Below, in pieces: positions 17,684-26,524 of a DNA stretch of 61,095 nt. Numbering within the stretch: position 1 is the first letter of the stretch; every line of letters begins with the position of its first letter. The notes below the pieces were generated by a model. The model saw only the letters and a program-made list of their open reading frames with translations, did not search any database and was not told the origin of the DNA. Both the position numbers and the translations under genes were made by a program. The stretch spans positions 1-61,095 of the forward strand of contig JAEEYU010000013.1 of assembly GCA_016288315.1 (NCBI GenBank), read 5' to 3'. This DNA comes from Clostridiaceae bacterium. Lineage in GTDB: Bacteria; Bacillota; Clostridia; Oscillospirales; Acutalibacteraceae.

Positions 17684-18868
17684 TTATTTCAGGAATTGCC
17701 CGTCAACCACCTGTGAAACCGTTTCGGTCAGATAGTCATAACTGAAGTTAGGCGCATAATTCCTAATGCCGTGATTTGCGGCAAGTTCGGGAGTATAATC
17801 ATCAAGGCAGTAAACACGGATATTGCCCATACCGTATGTGTAATGGGTAACAGTGCCTCTGAACCTGACATTTTCGATATTAACAGCGCCTGTGCTGTTA
17901 TTTTTGACAACTGTGAAGTTGAGCATTCCGCCGAGCATTGTTGCCTGTTTGCGCTGAGCGGAAATAAAGTTGCCAAGTGAGTATGCGCAAAGCATTGTAT
18001 GGCTGCCGTCTGTGGATGTAATATATTCCACAGGCTGAATGACGTGGGGATGGTTGCCGATTACCACATCGGCACCCCAGTCGCAGAGCTTCTGAGCCAT
18101 CTGTTTTTCGGAGGCGGTCGGTTCGTGGGTATATTCTTCGCCCCAGTGTGCGTTGACTATGATGACATCCGCCATCTGTTTTGCCTGATGTATTTTTGAC
18201 TCGAGAAGAGCTTCATCTTTTGCAAGAACGAGAACAACTTCGGAGTCCGCAGGAAGTTTAAGACCGTTTGTCTGCTCAGTAAAACCAAGATAGGCGATTT
18301 TTATGCCGTTAACCTCATTGACGGGTATTTTGAAATCTGCGTCATTAAGATAAGCTCCGGTTGTTATAACGCCCTTTTCTTTCCAATAATTAATGGTTGA
18401 TATAAGACCGCTTTCGCCCTTGTCGAGCGAGTGGTTTGTTGCGATATTGAAAACATCGAAACCGGTGTCAATCATCTCCTGACCGAGTTCGGGAGGAGAG
18501 TTGAACATAGGATAGCTTGACACCTGGTGTTCGGTTGAAATTATCGTTTCCTGATTGAGAATTGCCACATCGGGTTCTTCGATATATTTTTTTATTTCAG
18601 CGTAATCGTATGAAAAATCGTATGAGCCGTCGTTGGTTCTTGCCTGCGCCTGCTCATACACCGTGTCGTGAATAAGATTGTCACCGACGGCAGTGAAAGT
18701 TGCTTTTGAAAGCATCTCCTGTGCGGAAAGAGTTGTTGAATCAGACGGCTCCTCACCTACAACCTCTCCGCCTTTTGAAGAAACATATCTGTCAACTTTG
18801 ACTATACCGAGGGCAATCAGGTCGAAAACTATTATGATTGCAAGAATAATACCTAACTTTTTTCTCAC
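17684..18868 (-). CDS. CapA-family (PGA_cap) metallophosphoesterase-like membrane protein
   Basis: 394 residues. N-terminal membrane anchor (about 6-26), then an extracellular PGA_cap domain: [11 protein letters not shown] (about 56-66), LNQET (about 98), ATNHSLDKG (about 141), NAHWGEEY (about 238) and [12 protein letters not shown] (about 272). Proteins of this type are called after CapA of poly-gamma-glutamate capsule synthesis, but here there are no capBC genes, so a different cell-envelope role is likely. The start codon is GTG at 18868, fixed by AAGGAG at the right distance. It lies 10 bases after rbgA and 13 before rnhB. Confidence 0.9.
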   Translation of the reverse strand: MRKKLGIILAIIIVFDLIALGIVKVDRYVSSKGGEVVGEEPSDSTTLSAQEMLSKATFTAVGDNLIHDTVYEQAQARTNDGSYDFSYDYAEIKKYIEEPDVAILNQETIISTEHQVSSYPMFNSPPELGQEMIDTGFDVFNIATNHSLDKGESGLISTINYWKEKGVITTGAYLNDADFKIPVNEVNGIKIAYLGFTEQTNGLKLPADSEVVLVLAKDEALLESKIHQAKQMADVIIVNAHWGEEYTHEPTASEKQMAQKLCDWGADVVIGNHPHVIQPVEYITSTDGSHTMLCAYSLGNFISAQRKQATMLGGMLNFTVVKNNSTGAVNIENVRFRGTVTHYTYGMGNIRVYCLDDYTPELAANHGIRNYAPNFSYDYLTETVSQVVDGQFLK

Positions 18869-18878
18869 TGTTTTCTCC

Positions 18879-19730
18879 TTATTCGAGCGTTATTCTGCCG
18901 AGCTTTCCGCCTCTGTATTCATCCAGAAGCATTACGGAAGCGCGTAAAGTATCTGCCTCGCCTTTGCTTATGAGCATACCCCTTTTTCGGGCTATAAGTT
19001 CAAGCAGCTCATATGGTTCAAGCTCTTCAAAGCCGGTTATTTTATAGCGTTCGGAAAGGCGGCCCGGATAATTCTCCTGCATAACTTTGAGAAGGCGCAC
19101 CGCTATTTCTTCGGTGTCAAGAATTTCATCTTTGACAGAGCCGGTAAACGCAAGCTTGAAGCCGACCTCGGGGTCTTCAAATTTCGGCCAGAGGACACCC
19201 GGTGTGTCAAGGAGTTCTATGCCTGAGCCGATTGCAAACCACTGGCTTGTTGTGGTGACACCGGGTCTGTCGGCGACCTTTGCGCGGTATTTGCCAGCCA
19301 TTCTGTTTATAAATGACGATTTGCCGGTATTGGGAATACCGACAACCATTACGCGCAGAGCTTTACCCTGCATGCCGCGTTCTTCATTTTGTTTTATCTT
19401 TTCGCTCAACGCCTCTTTGACGGCTGAGGGGAATTTGTCAAGCCCCCTGCCGCTGCGGCAGTCAACTGCGAGTGCAACTACGCCCTTTTGTTTTAATTCT
19501 CTGATTTTTCGGGCAGTAGCGTTTTCATCGGCCAGGTCCGCTTTGTTGAGAAGAACTATTCTGGGCTTGCGCTCAATGAGCTTATCGAGTTCGGGATTGC
19601 GGCTGCTTTCGGGAACGCGGGCGTCAACTATTTCGCAAACGCCGTCAACAAGTTTAAGATTCTCTTTTATTATTCTGCGGGTTTTTGCCATATGACCGGG
19701 AAACCACTGAACCGTTACATTATCGTTCAT
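18879..19730 (-). CDS. rbgA: Ribosome biogenesis GTPase RbgA (YlqF)
   Basis: 283 residues. A circularly permuted GTPase that helps late maturation of the 50S subunit. The G motifs appear in permuted order: G4 NKAD (62-65), then G1 GIPNTGKS (131-138), then G3 DTPG (175-178). The start WFPGHMAKTRR is typical. The C-terminal domain (about 190-283) matches the helical RNA-binding region. It follows the signal peptidase gene by four bases. Co-transcription with rplS, a large-subunit protein, is functionally sensible. Confidence 0.97.
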   Translation of the reverse strand: MNDNVTVQWFPGHMAKTRRIIKENLKLVDGVCEIVDARVPESSRNPELDKLIERKPRIVLLNKADLADENATARKIRELKQKGVVALAVDCRSGRGLDKFPSAVKEALSEKIKQNEERGMQGKALRVMVVGIPNTGKSSFINRMAGKYRAKVADRPGVTTTSQWFAIGSGIELLDTPGVLWPKFEDPEVGFKLAFTGSVKDEILDTEEIAVRLLKVMQENYPGRLSERYKITGFEELEPYELLELIARKRGMLISKGEADTLRASVMLLDEYRGGKLGRITLE

Positions 19731-19734
19731 ATAA

Positions 19735-20286
19735 TTAAAAATCAGCTATATGCAGATTGAAATTGGGAGCCATTCTGAAAAGAACCTTGCCCATTATATA
19801 ATCTGTTCTTATAAAACCTACCATATCCGAGCGGCTGTCGGTTGAGTGAAGGCGGTTGTCACCCATTACAAAAACACAGCCCTCCGGAACTGTCTGCGGG
19901 AAGTTCATGCCTTCATAAAGTGTTGTGGGGTCTGCAATATACGGCTCGTGGAGAATATTGCCGTTCACGCGGACAATGCCGTTCTCAAAATCGATTTCAA
20001 CTGTCTGCCCCTCGGTGGCTATAACACGTTTTATAAGAGTTTTCTCCATGGGATTGGGCTGGCTGCATACAACAATATCACCGTATTCAACCTTTCTTGT
20101 TGTTGCGGTAATAATAAGACGGTCACCGTCCCACAGAGTCGGGTTCATTGAACTGCCGTCAACAACAACAGTTCTGAAAAGGAAGGTGAAGCAAAACGCA
20201 ATGGCTATTGCCGCCATTGAAAACACCGAAACAAATTCAAAGCAGAATGTTGCTATTTTAGTCTGTGCTTTGCTGCCTTTAAACAT
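19735..20286 (-). CDS. lepB: Signal peptidase I, second copy
   Basis: 183 residues. Removes signal peptides from secreted proteins at the outer face of the membrane. One N-terminal transmembrane helix (about 20-38). The Ser/Lys dyad is Ser46 in DGSSMNPTLWDGD and Lys86 in TLIKRVIATEG; the box GDNRLHSTDSR and the final GKVLFRMAP region complete the family pattern. AAGGAGG sits within the end of the upstream lepB, and the two genes are six bases apart. Confidence 0.96.
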   Translation of the reverse strand: MFKGSKAQTKIATFCFEFVSVFSMAAIAIAFCFTFLFRTVVVDGSSMNPTLWDGDRLIITATTRKVEYGDIVVCSQPNPMEKTLIKRVIATEGQTVEIDFENGIVRVNGNILHEPYIADPTTLYEGMNFPQTVPEGCVFVMGDNRLHSTDSRSDMVGFIRTDYIMGKVLFRMAPNFNLHIADF

Positions 20287-20292
20287 TTTATG

Positions 20293-20907
20293 TTATGCCT
20301 CCTTGTTCTCTATCTTCCACTGAGATATAGGATGAAATCTGATAACAGTTTTGCCGAGAATATAGTTTTTATTGATAAAACCGATTTCGCTTGAGCGGCT
20401 GTCAAGAGAGTCGTTGCGGTTGTCACCCATTACGAAAACACAGCCTTCAGGAACGATAACCGGGAATTTCACATCATATTTCAGGTGTGTTTTTTCATTG
20501 ATATACTTTTCGCTGAGTTTTTGTTTGTTGACGAAGACGTCGCCGTTCTGAAAGTCGATATAAATCATATCCCCTTCAAGTCCGATGACGCGTTTGATAA
20601 TCGGAACGTTGCGTTCCCACGGCTGAGTTACAACAACTATGTCGCCTCTGTGAACGGGTCTGAACTGTATTGCGGTTACGGCGAGCCAGTCGCCGTCATT
20701 AAGAGTCGGCACCATAGATGTGCCTTCAACGCCCACTGCACGGAACACGAGGGTAAAAAGCAGAAAAACTATCAGGACTGATGTTTTCAACGAATCGACG
20801 ATGTCGAACACAAGCAGAGTCAGCGCAGGGTGCTTGTCTTGTTTTTGCTCGGGTGCAGGGCTTTTATGTTCTCCGAAGGGAACATACCACTCATCAATGC
20901 GGACCAT
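20293..20907 (-). CDS. lepB: Signal peptidase I, first copy
   Basis: 204 residues. Same enzyme family as the next gene, but with a longer, charged N-terminal cytoplasmic part (about 35 residues) before its membrane helix (about 42-57). Ser64 in EGTSMVPTLNDGD and Lys105 in IIKRVIGLEGD form the dyad; GDNRNDSLDSR is present. The two paralogues are clearly diverged, so they may differ in substrate range. The ribosome binding site is weak. A terminator lies between this gene and rplS, so expression relies on read-through or on a promoter I could not identify. Confidence 0.96.
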   Translation of the reverse strand: MVRIDEWYVPFGEHKSPAPEQKQDKHPALTLLVFDIVDSLKTSVLIVFLLFTLVFRAVGVEGTSMVPTLNDGDWLAVTAIQFRPVHRGDIVVVTQPWERNVPIIKRVIGLEGDMIYIDFQNGDVFVNKQKLSEKYINEKTHLKYDVKFPVIVPEGCVFVMGDNRNDSLDSRSSEIGFINKNYILGKTVIRFHPISQWKIENKEA

Positions 20908-20943
20908 TATTTCACCACACAGTTACCGTTGAATTTTGAAAAA

Positions 20944-20970
20944 AGGGTGTAACATCAATTTGTTACACCC
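20944..20970 (-). terminator. Terminator or attenuator after rplS
   Basis: GGGTGTAACA / TGTTACACCC stem followed on the minus strand by TTTTTTC, just past the rplS stop. Since lepB-rbgA-rnhB-yraN continue on the same strand, it probably sets a high rplS to low downstream ratio. Confidence 0.9.
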
Positions 20971-20980
20971 TCACTCATAA

Positions 20981-21343
20981 TTATTTTTCTTTAACAATGA
21001 GTTCTTTAACCTTGGCTGCTTTGCCGACTCTGTCTCTCAGATAATAGAGCTTGCCTCTGCGGACGCGACCGTATCTGACAAGTTCAACCTTGACAACGTT
21101 GGGGGAATGAATGGGGAATACCCTTTCAACACCTACGCCGTAGGAAATTCTGCGGACTGTAAAGGTTTCTGAAACGCCTGAGCCGCGGCGTGCGATAACG
21201 ATACCCTCGAAAACCTGGATTCTTTCTTTGTTGCCTTCACGGATTTTAACGTGAACTTTAACTGTGGAACCGATGTTAATCTCGGGTGCCTGCTCCTTGA
21301 CGGAGTCCTGTGCAATCAATTTGAGTGCATCTGTTGAATTCAT
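20981..21343 (-). CDS. rplS: 50S ribosomal protein L19
   Basis: 120 residues from the ATG at 21343, the usual length. It sits at the 30S-50S interface. Recognisable family segments: [40 protein letters not shown] and [15 protein letters not shown]. The frame stays open 150 bases further upstream, but GGAGG at 21352-21356 fixes the start at 21343, and the upstream part is the structured leader. First gene of the cluster with signal peptidases, rbgA and rnhB. Confidence 0.98.
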   Translation of the reverse strand: MNSTDALKLIAQDSVKEQAPEINIGSTVKVHVKIREGNKERIQVFEGIVIARRGSGVSETFTVRRISYGVGVERVFPIHSPNVVKVELVRYGRVRRGKLYYLRDRVGKAAKVKELIVKEK

Positions 21344-21464
21344 ATTTTTTCCTCCGATTTTTTCAGATGTTCGTAACAAATTGATTGAAAGAGGAACATC
21401 AGCTTTAATGTTTTTGGCATTAACTCCCGTCATCGGTAAATGACGGTTCACAAATGCGAGAGAT
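21344..21464 (-). promoter_or_regulatory. Structured 5' leader of rplS
   Basis: The leader contains two clear stems on the transcribed strand: CCGTCA / TGACGG with an 8-base loop (21427-21446) and GATGTTC / GAACATC enclosing about 21 bases (21366-21400), ending ten bases before the ribosome binding site. Ribosomal protein operons often use such leaders for autoregulation, and an L19 leader family is known from Firmicutes. I could not compare this one with that model. Confidence 0.55.
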
Positions 21465-21493
21465 ATATTAACACAGCGTTTTGCATTTTGCAA
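21465..21493 (-). promoter_or_regulatory. Candidate promoter of rplS
   Basis: TTGCAA (21488-21493) and TAATAT (21465-21470) on the minus strand with 17-base spacing, directly upstream of the structured leader. Both boxes are imperfect. Confidence 0.5.
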
Positions 21494-21538
21494 GACTTTT
21501 TTTGAAAAATTTCAATTTATTTTTATGGTATTATAATA

Positions 21539-21567
21539 TTGTTTATATTTTGCTTTTTTGTTATAAT
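21539..21567 (+). promoter_or_regulatory. Candidate promoter of the Y-family polymerase gene
   Basis: TTGTTT (21539-21544) and TATAAT (21562-21567), 17 bases apart, in an AT-rich divergent intergenic region. No match to the Firmicutes LexA box (CGAAC-N4-GTTCG) was found by eye. Confidence 0.4.
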
Positions 21568-21629
21568 ATTATTAATCGTTTGTGAATTCTTCTTTTTTAC
21601 CCAAAATATAATAATTACACGGTGAGAAA

Positions 21630-23153
21630 ATGCAGAACAAGACATACGCGGCTATTGATTTAAAATCATTTTACGCCTCCGTCGAATGCGTCGAGCGGGG
21701 GCTTGACCCGCTGCGTGCAAATCTTGTTGTTGCCGACAGCTCAAGAACTGAAAAAACTATATGCCTTGCCGTTTCGCCGCCGCTTAAATCATTCGGAATA
21801 CCGGGCAGAGCGCGGCTTTTTGAGGTTATTGAAAAGGTCAATGAGATAAACTCACTTCGGCGTGCGGTTGCACCGGGGCGCAAATTCACCGGGAAATCCG
21901 ACGACATAAAAGCTCTTGAAAGCGACCCGTCACTTGAACTTGATTATATTGTGGCATCCCCGCAGATGGCAAAATATATGGAAATCAGCGCACATATTTT
22001 TTCGATATATATGAGATACATTTCTCCCGATGACATTCACGTTTATTCGGTTGATGAAGTATTCATGGACCTGACAAGCTATCTCAGAACCTACAAAATG
22101 ACGGCGCACGAGCTTGTGATGAAGATGGTAAAGGAAGTTCTTCGTGAAACGGGAATAACCGCCACAGCCGGAATAGGCACAAACCTCTACCTTTGTAAAA
22201 TCGCCATGGATATTGTAGCAAAACATATTGAGCCCGACAGTGACGGTGTGCGTATTGCCGAGCTTGACGAAATGAGCTACAGGCGGCTTCTTTGGGAACA
22301 TACTCCGATAACCGATTTCTGGCGGGTAGGAAAAGGAACAGCGCGGAGCCTTGAACAATACGGAATGTTCACGATGGGCGATATTGCAAAATGCTCCGTC
22401 GGAAGCAGAAGTGCGCAGCACAACGAGGACTTGCTTTATAAGCTTTTCGGAATCAACGCAGAACTGCTGATTGACCACGCCTGGGGCCGGGAGCCCTGCA
22501 CCATTGCCGACATAAAGGCATACAGACCCGAAAACAACAGTCTGAGCTCGGGGCAGGTTCTCAAATGCGGTTATTCAAACGAGAAGGCGGGTATTGTCAT
22601 ACGCGAAATGGCGGATGCGCTTTCACTGGAATTGTTTGACAAAGGGCTTTGCACCGACCAGATTGTTCTTGACATCAATTATGATTCCGAGAATTTATCC
22701 GATGCAAAACGAAGAAGCGAATACAAAGGCGAAATTGAAAGGGACTATTACGGAAAGCTTGTGCCGAAGGCAGCGCACGGGAGCATAAACCTCGGCAAAG
22801 GCACTTCTTCCGGAAAGATAATCGGAGATGCAACATACAAACTGTTTAGCGAAATAACGGATGAAAATCTGCTGATACGAAGAATGAACATCACCGCTAA
22901 CCATGTGGTTTCAAAAAGAGAAGCGGAAAACACAGATGAATATGAACAGTTAAATCTTTTTACGGACTATGAAGCAGAGAAAAAGAAGGATGAAGAAGAC
23001 AGCGCTGTTCTTGAAAAAGAGTCCAACCGTCAGCGCGCTGTGCTTGAGATAAAGAAAAAATACGGCAAAAACGCAATTCTAAGAGGCTTGAGCTACAAAG
23101 ACGGAGCGACCGCAAAAGAAAGAAACAGCCAGATAGGCGGTCATAAAAAATAA
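21630..23153 (+). CDS. Y-family DNA polymerase (UmuC/UvrX-like)
   Basis: 507 residues. Translesion polymerase of the ImpB/MucB/SamB type. Catalytic acidic residues: Asp10 in AAIDLKSFYASVEC, and Asp142-Glu143 in SVDEVFMDLT. The fingers/palm region (1-240) is followed by a little-finger domain (about 290-430) and a charged Lys/Glu-rich C-terminal extension that may carry a clamp-binding motif. The very long palm insertion and the following YolD-like gene match the UvrX group found on clostridial and bacillar chromosomes and mobile elements, rather than DinB. The ribosome binding site is GGTGAG. The pair lies divergently from rplS. Confidence 0.93.
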   Translation: MQNKTYAAIDLKSFYASVECVERGLDPLRANLVVADSSRTEKTICLAVSPPLKSFGIPGRARLFEVIEKVNEINSLRRAVAPGRKFTGKSDDIKALESDPSLELDYIVASPQMAKYMEISAHIFSIYMRYISPDDIHVYSVDEVFMDLTSYLRTYKMTAHELVMKMVKEVLRETGITATAGIGTNLYLCKIAMDIVAKHIEPDSDGVRIAELDEMSYRRLLWEHTPITDFWRVGKGTARSLEQYGMFTMGDIAKCSVGSRSAQHNEDLLYKLFGINAELLIDHAWGREPCTIADIKAYRPENNSLSSGQVLKCGYSNEKAGIVIREMADALSLELFDKGLCTDQIVLDINYDSENLSDAKRRSEYKGEIERDYYGKLVPKAAHGSINLGKGTSSGKIIGDATYKLFSEITDENLLIRRMNITANHVVSKREAENTDEYEQLNLFTDYEAEKKKDEEDSAVLEKESNRQRAVLEIKKKYGKNAILRGLSYKDGATAKERNSQIGGHKK

Positions 23154-23172
23154 GCAAAAAAGGAGGCGCAAA

Positions 23173-23604
23173 ATGGCAGGTAAATATGATGACATAATCA
23201 ATATGCCCGCTCCGGTTTCGGATTACCACGCACACATGAGTATGATAAACAGAGCTGCCCAGTTTGCGCCTTTTGCCGCACTGACGGGCTATGACGACGC
23301 AATTGACGAAACTGCAAGGCAGACCGGCAGAAAAGCCCAACTTGAAAATGAAGAGACGGACTTAATTAACCGAAAGCTCAACATTCTCACGGCAAGTCCC
23401 GTTCCCTGCCCCGAAATTGCCGTTACATATTTTGTTCCCGACGAATACAAAGACGGCGGAAAATATATTACGGTTCAGGCAAAATTCAGGAAGCTTGACG
23501 AATACGCTCTTATGCTCTTTCTCGACGACGGAACAGCCGTTCCCGTTGATGATATTTCAGACATCACGGGAGAGGTTTTCAACGTTGCCGGCGACCTGCC
23601 GTGA
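23173..23604 (+). CDS. YolD-like protein, partner of the Y-family polymerase
   Basis: 143 residues. It begins with the YolD signature DDIINMPAPVS then RAAQFAPFAALTGYD (about 28-42), followed by a helical linker and a small beta domain. YolD-like proteins are regularly encoded next to UvrX/UmuC-type polymerases and have been proposed to play the UmuD-like accessory role; the mechanism is not settled. GGAGG at optimal spacing. It follows the polymerase by 19 bases, so the two are co-translated. Confidence 0.9.
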   Translation: MAGKYDDIINMPAPVSDYHAHMSMINRAAQFAPFAALTGYDDAIDETARQTGRKAQLENEETDLINRKLNILTASPVPCPEIAVTYFVPDEYKDGGKYITVQAKFRKLDEYALMLFLDDGTAVPVDDISDITGEVFNVAGDLP

Positions 23605-23642
23605 TTAATCGTCCGGGTTACGGTAATTCTTTTATAATATTA

Positions 23643-23671
23643 TTGACTTTTATATTGTTTTGTTTTATATT
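23643..23671 (+). promoter_or_regulatory. Promoter of potABCD
   Basis: TTGACT (23643-23648) and TATATT (23666-23671), 17 bases apart, about 60 bases before the potA start. Both boxes differ from consensus at one position. Confidence 0.75.
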
Positions 23672-23732
23672 TACAATTAATCTGCACTCGCCCGGAAAAA
23701 GGGTTATTCTGTGCAAAGGAAGGGGCTGCTAA

Positions 23733-24884
23733 TTGGAAAACAACATCATTTTCGACTTAAAAAACATTACCGTGGCTTACGGTGATAACATTGTGCTTAA
23801 AAATCTCAATCTTTCCATTCATGACCGCGAGTTTATTACTCTGCTGGGACCATCGGGATGCGGCAAGACTACTACTCTGCGCATAATCGGCGGCTTCATT
23901 GAACCGGACGAGGGTGAGGTTTTTTTTGAAGGCAAAAAAATAAACGGTGTTCCTCCTTACAGAAGGCAGGTTAACACCATTTTTCAGCGTTATGCCCTTT
24001 TCCCCCACCTCAATGTTTATGAAAATGTCGCTTTCGGTCTGCGTCTGAGACATCTGCCCGAAAAAGAAGTCAAAGAAACTGTCAGGGAGATGCTTGAGCT
24101 TGTCAATCTCAAAGGATTCGAGAAGCGCCATATCAGCTCGCTTTCCGGCGGTCAGCAGCAGCGTGTTGCAATAGCGCGCGCGCTTGCGGTAAAGCCCCGT
24201 GTGCTTCTGCTTGACGAGCCGCTCGGTGCTCTTGACCTCAAGCTGCGCAAGGATATGCAGGTTGAACTTAAAAACATTCAGCAGAGGCTGGGCATAACCT
24301 TCATATATGTTACACACGACCAGGAGGAAGCTCTGTCGATGTCTGACACAATCGTTGTTATGGACAACGGTCTTATTCAGCAGATAGGCACTCCCGAAGA
24401 TATATATAACGAGCCGAGAAACGCTTTTGTTGCAGATTTCATAGGCGAAAGCAACATTGTTGACGGCATTATGCTCAAAGACCTTTACTGCCAGTTCTCG
24501 GGACAGAAATTCGAGTGTCTCGACAAGGGCTTTGCGCCCAACGAACAGGTCGATGTTGTAGTCCGCCCCGAAGACGTTGACGTTGTGCCGGTTGAAAACG
24601 GAATGCTTAAAGGAACGGTAACATCCGTTACTTTCAAGGGCGTTCACTATGAAATAATTGTTGACATCGGCGGCTTCAAATGGATGATTCAGACCACAGA
24701 TTACCAGGCGGAAGGCGACCGCATAGGTCTTTACATTGAACCGGACGCAATTCATATTATGAAAAAATCGGAATACTCCGGCATGTTCGGCGACTACAGC
24801 TCATTCAGCGAAGAATATGAAGAGCTTTCAAATGCCGAAGAGCCCGAAGATGATGAAGACAACGGCGAGGAGGAAGATTTATGA
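23733..24884 (+). CDS. potA: Spermidine/putrescine ABC transporter ATPase
   Basis: 383 residues. Powers polyamine import. Walker A GPSGCGKT (39-46), signature LSGGQ (137-141), Walker B LLLDEP (158-163), then the TOBE regulatory domain (about 270-345). A strongly acidic tail (about 350-383, rich in Glu and Asp) is an extension beyond the usual length. The start codon is TTG: AAGGAAGGGG lies seven bases upstream and no in-frame ATG or GTG fits. The gene overlaps potB by four bases (ATGA). Confidence 0.95.
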   Translation: MENNIIFDLKNITVAYGDNIVLKNLNLSIHDREFITLLGPSGCGKTTTLRIIGGFIEPDEGEVFFEGKKINGVPPYRRQVNTIFQRYALFPHLNVYENVAFGLRLRHLPEKEVKETVREMLELVNLKGFEKRHISSLSGGQQQRVAIARALAVKPRVLLLDEPLGALDLKLRKDMQVELKNIQQRLGITFIYVTHDQEEALSMSDTIVVMDNGLIQQIGTPEDIYNEPRNAFVADFIGESNIVDGIMLKDLYCQFSGQKFECLDKGFAPNEQVDVVVRPEDVDVVPVENGMLKGTVTSVTFKGVHYEIIVDIGGFKWMIQTTDYQAEGDRIGLYIEPDAIHIMKKSEYSGMFGDYSSFSEEYEELSNAEEPEDDEDNGEEEDL

Positions 24885-25702
24885 ACACCCGCTCCTCACT
24901 CGGTTCAAAACTTGTAGCTTCGCCGTATATTATATGGGCGGCTCTGTTTATTATTGCACCGCTGTTCTTTGTTGTTTATTATTCCTTTACAACCGCTTCG
25001 GGTGATTTTACGCTTGCAAATGTTCAGGCGCTGACTAAGTATCTGCCAACATTTCTGCGTTCAATCTGGTTCGGTATTGTAGCTACTCTGATATGCCTTG
25101 TTATCGCTTTTCCGACGGCATATATCATCTCACAGAAATCGGATAAAATCCAGCGCACTATGGTTATGCTCGTTATGCTCCCGATGTGGATGAGCTTCCT
25201 TATTAGGACATATTCCTGGATGGCGATTCTTCAGGACACGGGTATAATCAACTCGTTTCTCGCAAAGCTCGGCATTGACTCCGTTCACATGATAAACACG
25301 GGCGGAGCGGTTATTCTCGGTATGGTGTATAATTTTCTGCCGTATATGATTCTGCCGATTTATTCGGTTATGGCAAAGCTTGACTATTCAATGGTTGAAG
25401 CATGCCAGGACCTCGGCGGAAACCGTCTGACAGTTGTTCGCAAATGCATTATTCCGATGAGTGTTCCCGGCATTGTCAGCGGTGTTACCATGGTGTTTGT
25501 TCCCTCTGTCAGCACCTTCTATATTTCACAGAAGCTCGGCGGAGGCTCATTTGACCTGATAGGCGACGTAATTGAAAGACAGTTTCAGCAGTCATACAAC
25601 TACAATCTCGGAGCGGCTCTCTCGCTTGTTCTTATGATACTCATTCTTATCAGTATGGCGTTTATGAACAAGTTTTCAGACGAGGGGGAAATGGTTATAT
25701 GA
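24881..25702 (+). CDS. potB: Spermidine/putrescine ABC transporter permease PotB
   Basis: 273 residues with six predicted membrane helices. The EAA loop that contacts the ATPase is visible as [19 protein letters not shown] (about 172-190). The N-terminus ([15 protein letters not shown]) is typical of the PotB/PotH group. It overlaps potA and potC by four bases each, so the operon is translationally coupled. Confidence 0.95.
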   Translation: MNTRSSLGSKLVASPYIIWAALFIIAPLFFVVYYSFTTASGDFTLANVQALTKYLPTFLRSIWFGIVATLICLVIAFPTAYIISQKSDKIQRTMVMLVMLPMWMSFLIRTYSWMAILQDTGIINSFLAKLGIDSVHMINTGGAVILGMVYNFLPYMILPIYSVMAKLDYSMVEACQDLGGNRLTVVRKCIIPMSVPGIVSGVTMVFVPSVSTFYISQKLGGGSFDLIGDVIERQFQQSYNYNLGAALSLVLMILILISMAFMNKFSDEGEMVI

Positions 25703-26505
25703 AGGCACTCTCCCGCGTTTATATAGCGCTTGTAATGATTTTTCTTTATGCTCCGATAGCCGTGCTGTTGCTGTATTCGTTCAACTCTTCGACTAGCACA
25801 ATAGTATTCAACGGCTTTTCGCTGCAATGGTATAAGGTTCTTTTTGCCGACGGAACGACGCTTCGCGCACTCTACAACACGCTTTTGCTTGCGGTCTGCT
25901 CATCGGTGACGGCAACCGTTCTCGGAACGGCCGCTTCGGTAGGCATTGAAAGATTCCGGAAAAGCGCATTCCGCGCTTCGGTTATGGCGACGACAAACAT
26001 TCCGATGATGAATCCCGAAATCGTAACCGGTGTTTCGATGATGCTGCTTTTTGTTTTCATCGGCAGAATGCTTCGGATAAACTCCGTTCTCGGTTTCGGA
26101 ACAATGCTTATAGCGCACGTAACGTTTAACCTTCCGTATGTTATTCTGACTGTTCTGCCCAAGCTCAGGCAGACGGACAAAAACCTGGCGGAGGCTGCCA
26201 TGGACCTGGGATGCAAACCGGTTTCGGCGTTTTTCAAGGTTGTTTTTCCCGCAATCACTCCCGGAATCATCACCGGTATGATTATGGCTTTTACCCTCTC
26301 GCTTGATGACTTCATCATAAGTTATTTCACAAGCGGTCCGGGATTCCAGACTCTGCCGATAGTCATTTTTTCAATGACCAAAAAGCGTGTAAAGCCCGAT
26401 ATGTATGCGCTTTCCGCAATTATTTTCATAAGCATTCTCATCCTTCTGATTCTTTACAACATCGCTCAACAGAAGAGTGAAGAAAAGACAGCGAAAAAAC
26501 ATTAA
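25699..26505 (+). CDS. potC: Spermidine/putrescine ABC transporter permease PotC
   Basis: 268 residues, six predicted membrane helices. EAA loop: AEAAMDLGCKPVSAFFKVV (about 170-188). The phrase SLDDFIISYFTSGPGFQTLP late in the protein is characteristic of PotC/PotI. It pairs with PotB to form the channel. Overlaps potB at ATGA; potD starts 20 bases after its stop. Confidence 0.95.
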   Translation: MKALSRVYIALVMIFLYAPIAVLLLYSFNSSTSTIVFNGFSLQWYKVLFADGTTLRALYNTLLLAVCSSVTATVLGTAASVGIERFRKSAFRASVMATTNIPMMNPEIVTGVSMMLLFVFIGRMLRINSVLGFGTMLIAHVTFNLPYVILTVLPKLRQTDKNLAEAAMDLGCKPVSAFFKVVFPAITPGIITGMIMAFTLSLDDFIISYFTSGPGFQTLPIVIFSMTKKRVKPDMYALSAIIFISILILLILYNIAQQKSEEKTAKKH

Positions 26506-26524
26506 CCGTTACGGAGTGGTGAAG

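Noticed and set aside
17684-18868. Poly-gamma-glutamate capsule locus
   Set aside because: Only a CapA-like gene is present; no capB or capC homologue lies within the window, and the gene sits in a ribosome/secretion cluster.
21930-22478. 182-codon open frame antisense to the Y-family polymerase
   Set aside because: Composition fits a shadow of the real gene and nothing else supports it.
23757-24755. 332-codon open frame on the minus strand across potA
   Set aside because: It lies fully antisense to a clear ATPase gene with all motifs; the protein is rich in Val, Phe and Asn in a pattern expected from reverse-reading a codon-biased gene, and it has no promoter or ribosome binding site.
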